Below, piece by piece: positions 21,966 through 31,970 of a DNA stretch of 64,000 nucleotides. Made by a program: the position numbers and the translations under genes. How positions within the stretch are numbered: position 1 is the stretch's first letter; the number at the start of each line of letters is the position of its first letter. A model generated the notes under the pieces. It saw nothing but the letters and a program-made list of their open reading frames with translations, searched no databases and was not told where the DNA came from. Source of the stretch: Moellerella wisconsensis ATCC 35017 (lineage in GTDB: Bacteria > Pseudomonadota > Gammaproteobacteria > Enterobacterales > Enterobacteriaceae); NCBI RefSeq assembly GCF_001294465.1, contig NZ_LGAA01000009.1, forward strand, positions 1 through 64,000. Direction: 5' to 3'.

Positions 21966-24470
21966 CTATTTTTCGTCTTTATCGCGAGTAGCTATCGAGT
22001 CATCCTGAGGGGGAACAGAGAGTTCGCTGGGGGATATCTCTTCAGGTTGACTCACGCTTTCAATAGTTAATCTGATTTCTGGTGACATCAGTTTGGCTAT
22101 CACGCTGTAGAGCAACTTAGCGTTGGCTGTAAAGATTTCATTATTGGTATTATCAATATAACCTTCGGAGCGCAGTGTTTCGACCAGAGTAGAAAAGACC
22201 GCTTTATCGAAGAACTCCGGGGCATTAATTCCATGCAGTACCGATAAACGCTGAGCCAGAATACGGCTCTCTTTTTCCAGCGTATTACGGCTAATCTCCG
22301 GCGTGGCATTTAATAACGACAAGGTAATAGCATACCGTTGTAATGTTTCACGAACGCCAGCCGCCAGTAATTGAAGTGGACGAATACGATGCGGATTATG
22401 CACCAACATATCGTCTTCTTTTAGAGTAATTAACCGCTGATTAGCTAACTCATCTAGCAGAATATCAATAACTTCAGACAGTGACTGTTTATCATAACGC
22501 ATAAACAATTCAGCTTTCAGGAATGGATAAATTAACTCAACCTGATAATGAATATCTTCGCGTCCGATCCGCCCATGATGCAGAATAATACAGGCTATCA
22601 ACGATGGTAAAACCAAGAGATGATGAATATTATTACGATAATAAGTCATCAGAACAGCATTTTCTCGCGGCAGAATAATCAGATCGCCCATGCTGTCTTT
22701 TTCGACTTCGAACTTATCCATCTGTAATGCGTGATTTAGCAGTTCATCCGCGGTTTTATTTGGCGTAGTAGCATCTGCGGTATACGGCACGTTACGCAGT
22801 AATTGCAGATAACAATCCACCTGTTCAACCAGTTGCTCACGGGTTAATGCGCGTTGTCGTGATGCCAATAATGCGGTTGAACATAAGTTGATCGCATTAG
22901 CTGCGGCTGCATTATTGATATTTACCATAATGCTTTCGGCTAAATCACTGACAGCTGGGTTTAACCAACTTGGACGTTGTGGCTCGATAGGATCGATAGA
23001 TTCACGCCAGTTTGGAACCTGCTGATTTAAATAGTGACTTAAGGAAATGGGCTGACCAAAGTTAACATATCCTTGGCCTAGTTTACGCAGTTTACGCAAA
23101 CCACGGATCATAGAGAAAAAGCCTTCTTTCTCTTTCTCAGCGCCTTTGAGTTCCTTCGCATAGGTTGCAACTTCCATCACATGCTCATAGCCGATATAAA
23201 TAGGCACGATAGTGATAGGGCGAGAATCGCCGCGTAACATGGCCTGTAATGTCATCGACAAGGTGCCGGTTTTCGGCTGCAATAATCGACCGGTACGAGA
23301 ACGGCCGCCTTCGACAAAGTATTCAATCGAATAGCCGCGAGCAAACAGTTCGCTTAGATATTCACGAAAAACAGTCGAATAAAGCTTATTGCCTTTAAAG
23401 GTACGGCGAATAAAAAAGGCGCCTAAACGTCTAAAAATAGGACCTGCCGGCCAAAAGTTCAGATTAATCCCCGCGGCGATATGCGGTGGCACAAGCCCTT
23501 GATGATAAAGCACATAAGATAATAAAAGGTAATCCATATGGCTACGATGTGAAGGAACATAAACAATTTCATGTCCATCTTGTGCCAATTGCCTAACGCG
23601 CTCAGCGTGCTGAACATTAATACCTTGATATAAACGGTTCCATGTCCAACTTAATACCCTATCTGACAGACGAATAGCTTCATAAGAGAAGTTAGCGGCT
23701 ATTTCTTCCATCATATTTACAGCATTTTGTTGTGCTTTTTTAAGCGGGATTTTCTTGCTGCGAGATTCATCCTCAACGGCTTTTTCAATCGCTTTTGATG
23801 TTAGCAATTTATTGAATAAATCTTGGCGCACCGGCAGTTTTGGTCCAACGGCAGCTAACCGTTGACGAGAATAGTGAATACGGGCGACGCGTGCCAATTT
23901 ATTGGCAATAATCGAATCGGTGCCGTGTTCTTCAGCCATAACGCGCATTGATACTGGTGGGGAGAAGCGTACAAAGCTATCTCGACCTAGCCACAGAGCG
24001 GCAAAAAATTTCTGCACTCCATTAAGTAAGCGTAATTGCGGGGCTGAGTTATGTCCTTCTCGACCTGGCGAGCGACCAAACATTACCGAAGCCGGTAGCA
24101 TTTGAATATCCAGATTTGGATTATTACGATGCAAATCAAGATACGCATGAAAGGTTTTGACCGAGTCTTTGCGAGGGTCTGGGGAATAATAGCGGAACAC
24201 CCGCGGGCCATCATCAATAAAGACATAAGCCGGTAATTTAGTGCCATTAATATCGACAGAATTTAGTGGATCCGGTAATCCAATAGCCAGACATTGTTGT
24301 CTTAACGTCAATAAGTCAGCTTTTGAATGATACGGCAACACATACAGCGTCGGGCTCGTGGTATTGAGTCCTAATTCTGTAATGGGATCTGTCGGAATAA
24401 GTTTACTTTTTACCAAAAACTTTAATGGTAAATTCAACATGTTATAATATAGTTTACGCCAAAGTGACAT
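21966..24470 (-). CDS. plsB: Glycerol-3-phosphate acyltransferase PlsB
   Basis: PlsB acylates sn-glycerol 3-phosphate at position 1 at the inner membrane, starting phospholipid synthesis. The 834-residue protein is somewhat longer than E. coli PlsB (807), the extra residues lying mostly at the Glu/Ser-rich C-terminus. The HX4D acyltransferase motif is at His308-Asp313 ([12 protein letters not shown]). It is followed by [20 protein letters not shown], the [10 protein letters not shown] block and [10 protein letters not shown]. It is divergent from dgkA, as in E. coli, so two lipid genes share one promoter region. Confidence 0.97.
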   Translation of the reverse strand: MSLWRKLYYNMLNLPLKFLVKSKLIPTDPITELGLNTTSPTLYVLPYHSKADLLTLRQQCLAIGLPDPLNSVDINGTKLPAYVFIDDGPRVFRYYSPDPRKDSVKTFHAYLDLHRNNPNLDIQMLPASVMFGRSPGREGHNSAPQLRLLNGVQKFFAALWLGRDSFVRFSPPVSMRVMAEEHGTDSIIANKLARVARIHYSRQRLAAVGPKLPVRQDLFNKLLTSKAIEKAVEDESRSKKIPLKKAQQNAVNMMEEIAANFSYEAIRLSDRVLSWTWNRLYQGINVQHAERVRQLAQDGHEIVYVPSHRSHMDYLLLSYVLYHQGLVPPHIAAGINLNFWPAGPIFRRLGAFFIRRTFKGNKLYSTVFREYLSELFARGYSIEYFVEGGRSRTGRLLQPKTGTLSMTLQAMLRGDSRPITIVPIYIGYEHVMEVATYAKELKGAEKEKEGFFSMIRGLRKLRKLGQGYVNFGQPISLSHYLNQQVPNWRESIDPIEPQRPSWLNPAVSDLAESIMVNINNAAAANAINLCSTALLASRQRALTREQLVEQVDCYLQLLRNVPYTADATTPNKTADELLNHALQMDKFEVEKDSMGDLIILPRENAVLMTYYRNNIHHLLVLPSLIACIILHHGRIGREDIHYQVELIYPFLKAELFMRYDKQSLSEVIDILLDELANQRLITLKEDDMLVHNPHRIRPLQLLAAGVRETLQRYAITLSLLNATPEISRNTLEKESRILAQRLSVLHGINAPEFFDKAVFSTLVETLRSEGYIDNTNNEIFTANAKLLYSVIAKLMSPEIRLTIESVSQPEEISPSELSVPPQDDSIATRDKDEK

Positions 24471-24601
24471 AAATTGTTATAGCCTCTTGTTAGCAATACT
24501 GCGCAAGCATACCAGAAATCAACGAGTAGATCTGTTGAACCGAGACAACTTTTTATCACTTAATAGATTTTATTTTCCTTTATTAATGAGAGCGTTTATT
24601 G

Positions 24602-24979
24602 ATGGCAAACCAAACAAAAGGGTTAACAAGGGTTATAAAAGCAGCTGGATACTCGATGAAAGGGTTGAAAGCGGCTTGGATTAATGAAGCGGCTTTTCGC
24701 CAAGAATCAGTTGCGGCAATTTTAGCCATTATTTTAGCTTTTTACCTCGATATAAATTATCTCGAAAGAATTTTATTGATTAGCGCCGTAGTTTTGGTGG
24801 CAATTATTGAGTTGATTAATAGTGCTATAGAAGCCGTTGTTGACCGTGTTGGCAGTGAATACCATCAATTATCCGGTAGAGCCAAAGATATTGGTTCAGC
24901 CGCCGTATTTGTGTCGATTGGCTTGGCATTATTTATTTGGGCAATGGTTTTGTGGCAGCGTTATGGCACGAGTTATTAA
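24602..24979 (+). CDS. dgkA: Diacylglycerol kinase DgkA
   Basis: DgkA phosphorylates diacylglycerol to phosphatidate in the inner membrane. From the ATG at 24602 the protein has 125 residues and begins MANQTKGLTRVIKAAGYS, matching E. coli DgkA. A TTG one codon earlier is not needed. The amphipathic segment AAWINEAAFRQE and the catalytic EAVVDRVGSEYHQLSGRAKDIGSAAV block are present, with three transmembrane helices. It is followed by lexA, as in E. coli. Confidence 0.95.
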   Translation: MANQTKGLTRVIKAAGYSMKGLKAAWINEAAFRQESVAAILAIILAFYLDINYLERILLISAVVLVAIIELINSAIEAVVDRVGSEYHQLSGRAKDIGSAAVFVSIGLALFIWAMVLWQRYGTSY

Positions 24980-25082
24980 ATCAATAATAATTATTACTGA
25001 CGCTTATTGTTTATTTATTATATCAATAATGCATAGGAATCCAGAGATTTCACGTATTTAACGGTTTCCAATCGCCATTTAC

Positions 25083-25098
25083 CTGTATATACTCACAG
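25083..25098 (+). promoter_or_regulatory. SOS box 1 of lexA
   Basis: CTGTATATACTCACAG fits CTGT-N8-ACAG exactly and overlaps a TATACT -10 hexamer at 25088-25093. With box 2, separated by 5 bases, it reproduces the paired operator layout of E. coli lexA and indicates autorepression. Confidence 0.95.
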
Positions 25099-25103
25099 TC
25101 AGA

Positions 25104-25119
25104 CTGTATAAACAAACAG
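25104..25119 (+). promoter_or_regulatory. SOS box 2 of lexA
   Basis: CTGTATAAACAAACAG fits CTGT-N8-ACAG. It lies 5 bases after box 1 and 8 bases before the lexA start, overlapping the start of the GGGGGCG ribosome-binding region. Confidence 0.95.
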
Positions 25120-25127
25120 GGGGCGAG

Positions 25128-25745
25128 ATGAAAGCATTAACTGCAAGGCAACAGCAGGTTTACCAGCTGGTGCGTGATCACATTTCGCAAACGGGTATGC
25201 CACCAACGCGTGCTGAAATAGCGACAAGTTTAGGATTCCGATCGCCGAATGCGGCAGAAGAACACCTTAAGGCATTAGCACGAAAAGGGGTGATAGAAAT
25301 CGTTTCTGGCGCCTCCCGTGGTATTCGTTTGCTGCTAGAAGAACCAACAGAAACGCCAGGACTACCGCTGATTGGCCGCGTGGCTGCGGGTGAACCATTA
25401 TTGGCAGAGCAACATATTGAGAGCCATTATCAGGTCGATCCAGTATTGTTTAAGCCACACGCGGATTTTTTACTGCGGGTTAGTGGTATGTCGATGAAAG
25501 ATATAGGGATTATGGATGGCGATCTGCTAGCTGTGCATAAAACTCAGGATGTTCATAACGGGCAGGTTATTGTTGCGCGTATTGAAGATGAAGTCACTGT
25601 AAAACGTTTTAAACAAGTCGGCAATAAAGTTGAACTAATAGCTGAAAATCCTGATTTTGAGCCTATTGTTGTCGATCTGCGTGAACAGAGCTTTACTATC
25701 GAAGGATTAGCTGTCGGTGTTATTCGTAACGCAGATTGGTATTAG
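25128..25745 (+). CDS. lexA: SOS response repressor LexA
   Basis: LexA represses DNA-damage genes and cleaves itself when RecA is activated. The 205 residues match the family (E. coli 202). The N-terminal winged helix contains [23 protein letters not shown]. The cleavage site is Ala87-Gly88 in GRVAAGEP, with catalytic Ser122 (GMSM) and Lys159 (TVKRF), each shifted by three from E. coli numbering. Two SOS boxes precede it. The E. coli neighbour dinF is absent and zur follows directly on the other strand. Confidence 0.98.
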   Translation: MKALTARQQQVYQLVRDHISQTGMPPTRAEIATSLGFRSPNAAEEHLKALARKGVIEIVSGASRGIRLLLEEPTETPGLPLIGRVAAGEPLLAEQHIESHYQVDPVLFKPHADFLLRVSGMSMKDIGIMDGDLLAVHKTQDVHNGQVIVARIEDEVTVKRFKQVGNKVELIAENPDFEPIVVDLREQSFTIEGLAVGVIRNADWY

Positions 25746-25790
25746 TTTTTGATAGCAAAAATAACCTAATTAACCGCGATAAATGCATTG

Positions 25791-25829
25791 TAGTTATTGA
25801 TGTATAGTTATTGAGGTATAGTTAAGGTT
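25791..25829. repeat. 14-bp repeat downstream of lexA
   Basis: TAGTTATTGATGTA and TAGTTATTGAGGTA are adjacent near-identical 14-mers (25791-25818), followed by a partial third copy beginning TAGTTAAGG. No function is evident. Confidence 0.7.
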
Positions 25830-25850
25830 ATCACATAGATTATGTTCCGA

Positions 25851-25892
25851 GGCAGATGCGCTATTTTCCTCAGTGAAAATAAACCATCTGCC
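25851..25892. terminator. Hairpin between lexA and zur
   Basis: GGCAGATG (25851-25858) pairs with CATCTGCC (25885-25892), and an inner ATTTTC/GAAAAT pair extends the structure. It sits between the convergent ends of lexA and zur, so a two-way terminator role is likely. T runs are short. Confidence 0.5.
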
Positions 25893-25899
25893 AACTATC

Positions 25900-26427
25900 T
25901 TAGATTTTCTTCTTTATATTGGTCTGACGTTGTTGATGGCTATGATCATGCCCACAATGTTCCGGATGAGCACAATTTTCTTTTTCGTAGCACTGATGAC
26001 ATAAACCATGATTTTCAACCACCGTATGGCGGATATGAAAATTAGCGTTTTCTGCAAGGTTAACAATCGCCGCTTCAATGACTGAACAATCACTCTCGGT
26101 GACACTGCCACAACCATCACAAATTAACATGACGGAAATATGGCTAGGATTATCCAGATGGTGACAAATAACAAAACTATTTGTTGATTCTATTTTATGG
26201 ATAAATCCTTGTTCTAGCAGAAACTCTAGCCCTCTATAAACCGTCGGTGGCTTAGCCTGCGGCTCTATTTCACGCAATAAATCCAGAAGATCATAAGCAC
26301 TAATCGCGCCCGGTTGTTCTGCAATGAGGCGCAATACAGTTGCACGTTGTGGCGTTAGTCTGACGCCTCTTGATTGGCAAATAGTCTCTGCCATGACGAG
26401 TAATTTATTGCCGACGATATCTTTCAT
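25900..26427 (-). CDS. zur: Zinc uptake regulator Zur
   Basis: Zur is a Fur-family repressor of zinc import genes. The 175 residues match E. coli Zur (171). Visible features are the winged-helix segment RLTPQRATVLRLI, DLLDLLREIEPQAKPPTVYRGLEFLLEQGFIHKIES, the zinc cysteines of CDGCG and CHQC, and a His/Cys-rich tail (CAHPEHCGHDHSHQ). The closest Fur paralogue lacks the AKPPTVYR-type block with this tail, so Zur is favoured. It is convergent with lexA. Confidence 0.94.
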   Translation of the reverse strand: MKDIVGNKLLVMAETICQSRGVRLTPQRATVLRLIAEQPGAISAYDLLDLLREIEPQAKPPTVYRGLEFLLEQGFIHKIESTNSFVICHHLDNPSHISVMLICDGCGSVTESDCSVIEAAIVNLAENANFHIRHTVVENHGLCHQCYEKENCAHPEHCGHDHSHQQRQTNIKKKI

Positions 26428-27469
26428 TACGTGGGTATCCGGAAACAGAAGTCTGCCGATATGCTATCACAGATCTCAGCCAAAACAGATAGTAGGCACA
26501 AGAGGACTTAAGTGAGTTAGCAGGGAGTAAAAAGCACGAGAAGTAATAATAAAAAAACAAAAAATTATATTCGTATAGAAATTATGAATATCAATAAAAC
26601 AAAAAATGAAACACTCATTACTATGTTAATTTTAATATTAACATATATAACAAATGAGTCACACTAAGACTAGAGAATATAGCTTTAACAAGAGGATTAA
26701 TTAACGTATTGATTAATGCTAATACGATGGCTAGTAAATATACTTAATTTAATATTAGTTTATAACCTATATATTGTAATAAATAAAAAATCTCACCAAA
26801 TAAGATTTTTCCTACCTCGTGTTTATAACACGCGATTTAAAATTGTCTAATGTTGTTTTATAGGAATTATATGTTTCCATTAGTTAAATTTTAAAATCGT
26901 TAATCTAAATAAATCTTTTTTCTTAGATTGTACTTTTAATTAAATCAACATTAATGAAACTAAATATATCTATATTTTACTTTATCGATAAGTGGATATT
27001 TATATAATTAGTTGAATATTTAAAATTTTAAAGTCTATAAATAATAATTTTTCAGTATTTAATTCTATATTTTCTTGTTAAATATATTTTTATGTTATAG
27101 GTAGTCATTAAACGTGTTTTTTTGACAAATAATTCTAAAGGAATATTATTGATTCCAAGTGAAAGAGAGTATTTCTAAATATTTTATTTTTTTGATGTAG
27201 TCATTGAAAACGACTTTTAATCCTAAAAGTGAAAATTAAGAAAGATCTCTTTACTGACTAAATAAGTATTTTAGTAAATATCAAAAATACATAAACCCAT
27301 AAAAGGCTAGATAGCTTTTTATGGGTAATTATGTCAAGTCTAGTAATGCTCTATTGTATTAAGGAATGTACGAAGAGATTTAATAAGGATATATACCCTC
27401 AAATATTGAGATATAGATAACTAGATTAGAATTAATATAATTTTAGATGAGAGAATGAAGGAAATTATT
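26428..27469. other. AT-rich region upstream of the fimbrial operon
   Basis: This roughly 1 kb spacer between zur and the fimbrial operon has no credible gene. It holds a terminator-like hairpin at 26786-26810 (AAAAATCT/AGATTTTT), a palindrome CGTGTTTATAACACG at 26818-26832, a GTAGTCATT direct repeat at 27101 and 27197, and a 14-bp-stem hairpin at 27295-27326. No recombinase gene or obvious long inverted repeats of a fimbrial switch are seen within the window. Confidence 0.6.
27295..27326. other. Strong hairpin in the fimbrial operon leader
   Basis: ACCCATAAAAGGCT pairs with AGCTTTTTATGGGT in a 14-bp stem with one G-T pair and a 4-base loop, about 145 bases before the major pilin start. It could be an attenuator, an mRNA 5' structure or a protein site. 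No T tract follows directly on the plus strand. Confidence 0.6.
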
Positions 27470-28048
27470 ATGAAAACTAAGGCATTAGTATTTGGTCTGT
27501 CTGCAATGATGTTGTCTGGTGTAGCATTGGCTGATGAGCCAGTTCCTGAGGCTGGTACTACTTATGGCACAGTGACATTCCAAGGTGCTATTAATGATGT
27601 TCCATGCTCTATAGATGAAAATAATAAAAATCAAGTTGTGAGATTTGGTGATATCGCTTTACATGAACTGACTTCTAATAAATTCCGTTCAGACAGTGAG
27701 AATTTCGATATTATCCTGAAAAACTGCTCAACTGAAACCTATAAAACCGCAAAAATTACTTTCAGTGGTGCAACTGTTAGTGGTTTCACCGGCTTTACTG
27801 GTGATTTATTAGGTTTAGGTGGTCGTGTAGAAAATGCGGGTATCGTTATTACTGACCGTGCAGGTTCAAATATTGAATTTGGTACAGCTTTCCCTGCAGC
27901 AGGTAAAGAATATCAACTAAATAACGGTGAAGGCACAGAAACTAAATTAGCATTCTCTGCTTATGTAAAAGGTAATGAGGATTCAGCTAAAAAAGCCACT
28001 ACTGGTAATTTCGACACTGTAGCTAACTTCAAAATTAATTATCAATAA
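27470..28048 (+). CDS. Major fimbrial subunit (type 1/MR-P-like pilin)
   Basis: This is the probable main structural pilin of a chaperone-usher fimbria. The ATG at 27470 follows AAGGA by seven bases and gives 192 residues. An ATG at 27455 would add five residues before the signal peptide. The signal peptide (MKTKALVFGLSAMMLSGVALA) ends in a good signal peptidase site. The mature part has the two pilin cysteines (DVPCSI and LKNCST) and ends with the beta strand NFKINYQ that binds the chaperone groove. A strong hairpin follows the stop, typical after highly expressed pilin genes. Fimbrial type cannot be fixed from this gene alone. Confidence 0.9.
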   Translation: MKTKALVFGLSAMMLSGVALADEPVPEAGTTYGTVTFQGAINDVPCSIDENNKNQVVRFGDIALHELTSNKFRSDSENFDIILKNCSTETYKTAKITFSGATVSGFTGFTGDLLGLGGRVENAGIVITDRAGSNIEFGTAFPAAGKEYQLNNGEGTETKLAFSAYVKGNEDSAKKATTGNFDTVANFKINYQ

Positions 28049-28062
28049 TTATTTTGTATAAA

Positions 28063-28088
28063 ATATATGGCGCTAAGGCGCCATATAT
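28063..28088 (+). other. Hairpin between pilin and usher
   Basis: ATATATGGCGC and GCGCCATATAT form an 11-bp perfect stem around TAAG, 15 bases after the pilin stop. Such a structure can protect the pilin mRNA or partly stop transcription into the usher gene, giving more pilin than assembly proteins. Confidence 0.7.
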
Positions 28089-28132
28089 TAACTAATTATT
28101 TTCTTACTTTGATTGATTTAAGGTGATAATAA

Positions 28133-30628
28133 GTGATAAGCATGAAATTAAATAAAATAACAAAAATCATGCTAATGCTACTTATACCTACTTTCGTATT
28201 GGCTGAAGAATCAGTTGATTTTAATACCGACTTTTTAGATGATATTAATTCACAAAATACCGACTTTAGTAAATTCTCCCGAGCAAACTATGTATTGCCT
28301 GGAAGTTATACCCTCACATTACTGGTTAATAAACAGCAAGTTTCTGGTGAACAGTTAATTAATTTCTTTATTCCTACTTATGATAAAGATGCTTCTATTC
28401 CTTGTATCACCAAACCGATGTTTAGTTTATTAGGTTTAAAACCTGAGTGGGATACAAAAGTAGCTTGGCTAGAGAATGATACGTGTTTAGACCCTCGTTC
28501 AATACCCGAAATGACTTTATTTACAGATTTGGGTAAAAACACATTAAATATTGGTATTGCACAAGCTTATATAGAGTATGACGATCCCAATTGGGATCCG
28601 CCTTCGCGTTGGGATGACGGTATTCCTGGTTTTTTTGTTGACTATAATACCAATGGTAAAATCACCAAATTTCAAGGTGATAATACTTCTACGGGTAGTC
28701 AATCAGGTTTAACTACCATTGGTACTATGGGATTTAATGCCGGGGCATGGCGGTTACGTGCAGATTGGCAGTCTCAGATTGGTAATGCTAATTCTGGCGA
28801 TAAATCTTGGGCGTGGAATCAATTTTATTTATACCGGGCAATTCGTTCGCTAAGCGCTAAATTAACATTTGGTGAACAGTTTTTATCATCAACATTATTT
28901 GATAGTTTTCGTTATATTGGTGCGAGTTTAGAAACTGATGAATCAATGTTTCCACCACGTTTAATGGGCTATGCACCTGAAGTTGCTGGTGTTGCTAAAA
29001 CCAATGCAACCGTAGTGGTTAGACAAAATGGCAGTATTATCTTTCAAACTGAAGTATCTCCAGGGCCTTTTAGGATCCAAGATATCAATTCATTTGGGGG
29101 AGGTACTATGCATGTTTCAATTAAAGAACAAGATGGTTCAATACAAAAATTTACCGTTGAAACATCGTCACTGGGCACATTAACTCGTCCTGGACAATTT
29201 ATTTATAAATTGGTGGTTGGTAAATCATCACAAGGTGATCACAAGACTCAGGGGCCGGCATTTAGTCTGGGATCATTCTCATGGGGAGCAACAAATAATA
29301 CGACCATTTATGGGGGATTAATTGCTTCTGGAGAATATCAAAATATAGCCTTTGGTATAGGGCGTGATTTAGCCCCCTTAGGAGTATTATCAGCAAATAT
29401 TTCTCATTCTAGAGCACAAATGGGAAGTCTATTTAATGACCAAGTATTATCGGGTAACTCTTATAATATTAACTATTCCAAACGATTCGATTCAATAAAT
29501 AGCCAGATTACATTTGCGGGTTATCGATTCTCTGAAAAGAATTACATGAATATGAATCAATTTATTGATAAACGTTATAATAGCTATAGTACGGATAATG
29601 GTAAGGAACTGTATACGATAATATTTGGTACCGCATTTCCTGACAGTAAAACTAACGTTTATCTTAATTATTCTCATCAGACCTATTGGAATAAACCTAC
29701 ATCTGATCAGTATAATATAACATTATCGCAATTATTTGATCTCGGTCCTCTGAAAAATTTAAGTGCGAATATTTCCGCATATAAAATGAAATCTAAAGAT
29801 TCTAATAATGATGGCGTTTTCTTAAGTTTAAATGTTCCATTGGAAAATAATAAATCTAGCGTTAGTTACTCTACATCAATAACTGGCGGATCTATGGATA
29901 ATACGGTGAATTATTATCAGCGCCTTGATGATAGAAATAGTTATTCATTAAGTGGCGGTACTTATGGCGGTGATAAAATAAATACTTCAGGTATTTATAA
30001 TTATGACGGTGATTCTACCGCACTTTCTCTGAATGGTAGCTATATGCAAGATAATCAGACCTCATTATCGATGCAAGTTAAGGGCGGAATGACAGTAACC
30101 GGGGAAGGCGGCGCATTTCATCGAATGATGACCGCAGGTTCTTCTCGTATTTTAGTTGATACCGATGATGTGGCTGATGTTCCTTTTGCTATAGGAGTTA
30201 ATCCAGTAAGAACCAATCATTTTGGTAAAGCGGTATTAAGTGCTAATGCTGGAAATTATAGCCGAAGTAATATTCGTATAGATCTAGATAATTTGCCTGA
30301 TAATATAGAGGCGATAAATTCAATGCAATATGCAACGTTAACTGAAGGTGCGATAGGATATAGAAAATTCCAAGTACTTGAAGGACAGAAAGTGATGGCA
30401 GTTATTACAGACAAAAATAATCAACACCCTCCTTTTGGGTCAACTGTTGTTAATAAAAATAATATCGAAGTCGGAATTATTGCAGATAATGGATTTGTAT
30501 ATATTTCAGGCGTTAAGCCACAGGAACAATTAAATGTTTTGTGGGGTGATAATAAATGTGATATCTCATTACCTGAGATAATCGATAGTAATTTATCAAA
30601 TACAATATTACTTCCTTGCAGTAACTAA
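28133..30628 (+). CDS. Fimbrial outer-membrane usher (PapC/FimD family)
   Basis: The usher is the outer-membrane pore and assembly platform that receives chaperone-subunit complexes. The 831-residue length is typical. After the signal peptide (cleaved near FVLA-EES) come the N-terminal chaperone-binding domain, the long beta-barrel with its internal plug (SPGPFRIQDI region), and the C-terminal domains ending DSNLSNTILLPCSN with a cysteine pair. The GTG at 28133 has AAGGTG seven bases upstream; the ATG at 28142 is an alternative. It lies 84 bases after the pilin gene. Confidence 0.93.
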   Translation: MISMKLNKITKIMLMLLIPTFVLAEESVDFNTDFLDDINSQNTDFSKFSRANYVLPGSYTLTLLVNKQQVSGEQLINFFIPTYDKDASIPCITKPMFSLLGLKPEWDTKVAWLENDTCLDPRSIPEMTLFTDLGKNTLNIGIAQAYIEYDDPNWDPPSRWDDGIPGFFVDYNTNGKITKFQGDNTSTGSQSGLTTIGTMGFNAGAWRLRADWQSQIGNANSGDKSWAWNQFYLYRAIRSLSAKLTFGEQFLSSTLFDSFRYIGASLETDESMFPPRLMGYAPEVAGVAKTNATVVVRQNGSIIFQTEVSPGPFRIQDINSFGGGTMHVSIKEQDGSIQKFTVETSSLGTLTRPGQFIYKLVVGKSSQGDHKTQGPAFSLGSFSWGATNNTTIYGGLIASGEYQNIAFGIGRDLAPLGVLSANISHSRAQMGSLFNDQVLSGNSYNINYSKRFDSINSQITFAGYRFSEKNYMNMNQFIDKRYNSYSTDNGKELYTIIFGTAFPDSKTNVYLNYSHQTYWNKPTSDQYNITLSQLFDLGPLKNLSANISAYKMKSKDSNNDGVFLSLNVPLENNKSSVSYSTSITGGSMDNTVNYYQRLDDRNSYSLSGGTYGGDKINTSGIYNYDGDSTALSLNGSYMQDNQTSLSMQVKGGMTVTGEGGAFHRMMTAGSSRILVDTDDVADVPFAIGVNPVRTNHFGKAVLSANAGNYSRSNIRIDLDNLPDNIEAINSMQYATLTEGAIGYRKFQVLEGQKVMAVITDKNNQHPPFGSTVVNKNNIEVGIIADNGFVYISGVKPQEQLNVLWGDNKCDISLPEIIDSNLSNTILLPCSN

Positions 30629-30692
30629 TTTTTTTATTTTTTATTTTTTGTTTTTTGTTTTTTGTTTTTTGTTTTTTGTTTTTTTGTTTTTT
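30629..30692. repeat. 7-bp T-rich tandem repeat between usher and chaperone
   Basis: The unit TTTTTTG/A is repeated about nine times. The first copies end in A, the middle copies in G, and one copy carries an extra T. It fills the gap between the usher stop (30628) and the chaperone start region. Such tracts are prone to slipped-strand changes, and a 7-base unit would change spacing by a non-multiple of three. Confidence 0.9.
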
Positions 30693-30716
30693 ACGTCAAT
30701 AATTATGGTGAATTAT

Positions 30717-31451
30717 ATGAATTTAACTAAAATAAGTTTAACATTATTTGTTATTATTTCAGCTGTTTCTGTTCAAGTTTCTTATGGAGCTATTGCATTA
30801 GATAGAACCCGAGTTATTTATAATGAGGGTGAAAAATCAGTAAGCATAGGGCTGACTAATGAAAGTAAAGATAAGCCTTATTTATCTCAAGTTTGGCTTG
30901 AAGATGATAAAGATCAAAAAATAAATTCACCTTTTATTATTACACCGCCAGTGCAGAGAATTGAAGCAACGTCAAAAAGCCAAATTAAGATTCAGGCAAT
31001 TGCAAATATTACTGCATTACCAAAAGATAGAGAAAGTGTTTATTATGTGAATGTTAGAGAAATACCACCAAGAAGTACTGATATTAATGTGTTACAAATA
31101 GCATTACAGACACGGATTAAATTATTTTATAGACCAAAAGATATTGGTTCAAATGAACGTATGGAAGAAAATCCATTAGCAAAAAAAGTTACATTAACTA
31201 AAAGTGGTTCAAATTATATTGTGAATAATCCATCACCTTATCATTTAACTATTACTCGAGTTGATGCTAATGATAAAGAATTAACTAATTTTGAAGCTTT
31301 AATGATTTCACCATTTACACAAGAAAATTTAGGTTCTAATGTGACTAACCTTGGCGTCTCTCCATCACTTTATTATCTTAATGACTTTGGTGGTTTAGCT
31401 AAATTGACATTTAATTGTCAAGGCCTGCAATGTACAGTGAATTCTAAGTAA
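30717..31451 (+). CDS. Periplasmic fimbrial chaperone (PapD-like)
   Basis: The chaperone folds and caps pilin subunits in the periplasm and delivers them to the usher. The ATG at 30717 has GGTGA seven bases upstream and gives 244 residues with a signal peptide ending SVQVSYG-AIALDRTR. An upstream ATG at 30705 is possible, and any start further upstream would run through the repeat tract. PapD-family residues are visible: the Arg in ALDRTRVIY, the Lys in RIKLFYRP and the YYVNVREIPP strand. The C-terminal domain has a cysteine pair (FNCQGLQC). The tract before it may influence its expression. Confidence 0.92.
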   Translation: MNLTKISLTLFVIISAVSVQVSYGAIALDRTRVIYNEGEKSVSIGLTNESKDKPYLSQVWLEDDKDQKINSPFIITPPVQRIEATSKSQIKIQAIANITALPKDRESVYYVNVREIPPRSTDINVLQIALQTRIKLFYRPKDIGSNERMEENPLAKKVTLTKSGSNYIVNNPSPYHLTITRVDANDKELTNFEALMISPFTQENLGSNVTNLGVSPSLYYLNDFGGLAKLTFNCQGLQCTVNSK

Positions 31452-31470
31452 TTATAAGGTAATTAATATT

Positions 31471-31959
31471 ATGAACATGATAAGAAAATTCTGTGGTGCT
31501 ATTTTATTGTGTTCACTACCTTCTATTGTGTTCTCCTTTGCTGGTTTTCTCGATGTAAAAATCAGTGGTGAGGTTTTAGCCCGTCCATGCACTATAAATG
31601 ATGGCGAAATGATCACCGTTGATTTTAAAGATGTACTCTATAATGATATTGAGAATGAGAATTACATCAAAAAAATTGATTATTCTGTAAATTGTAAAGG
31701 TGCAGTCAATCCTGCGATGAGAGTCAGTATTAAAGGCGTAGGAACTTTATTTGATGATCAATTATTGAAAACCAGTATGGATGATTTAGGTGTAGCATTT
31801 AAAGCGGGAAGTAATCGTTTTTCAATTAAAAATAAAATTAATTTTTATTATAAAAATCCACCTATCCTTTATGCCATATTAGTAAAAAATTCTAATGGGG
31901 GAACGCTACCGGGTGGCCCATTTCATGCTAATGCAACTTTACAAGTTGAATATCAGTAA
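31471..31959 (+). CDS. Minor fimbrial subunit 1
   Basis: This is a 162-residue pilin-domain protein with a signal peptide (cleavage near VFSFA), the PCTIN motif with its first cysteine, the paired cysteine in YSVNCKG, and a C-terminal ATLQVEYQ donor-groove strand. It resembles PapE/PapF/MrpE-type adaptor or minor pilins. It is clearly paralogous to the next gene (shared SMDDLGVAFK versus NINDLAVKFQ, and LYAILVK versus LWAILVK). It is 19 bases after the chaperone gene. Its exact place in the fibre is unknown. Confidence 0.85.
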   Translation: MNMIRKFCGAILLCSLPSIVFSFAGFLDVKISGEVLARPCTINDGEMITVDFKDVLYNDIENENYIKKIDYSVNCKGAVNPAMRVSIKGVGTLFDDQLLKTSMDDLGVAFKAGSNRFSIKNKINFYYKNPPILYAILVKNSNGGTLPGGPFHANATLQVEYQ

Positions 31960-31970
31960 AGGAATAATGC

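Noticed and set aside
26428-27469. Invertible promoter switch of fim/mrp type
   Set aside because: No long flanking inverted repeats and no tyrosine recombinase gene are seen in the window.
30648-30716. Longer chaperone start inside the T-rich repeat
   Set aside because: The added residues are a Phe/Val run from the 7-bp repeat, and a good ribosome-binding site precedes the ATG at 30717.
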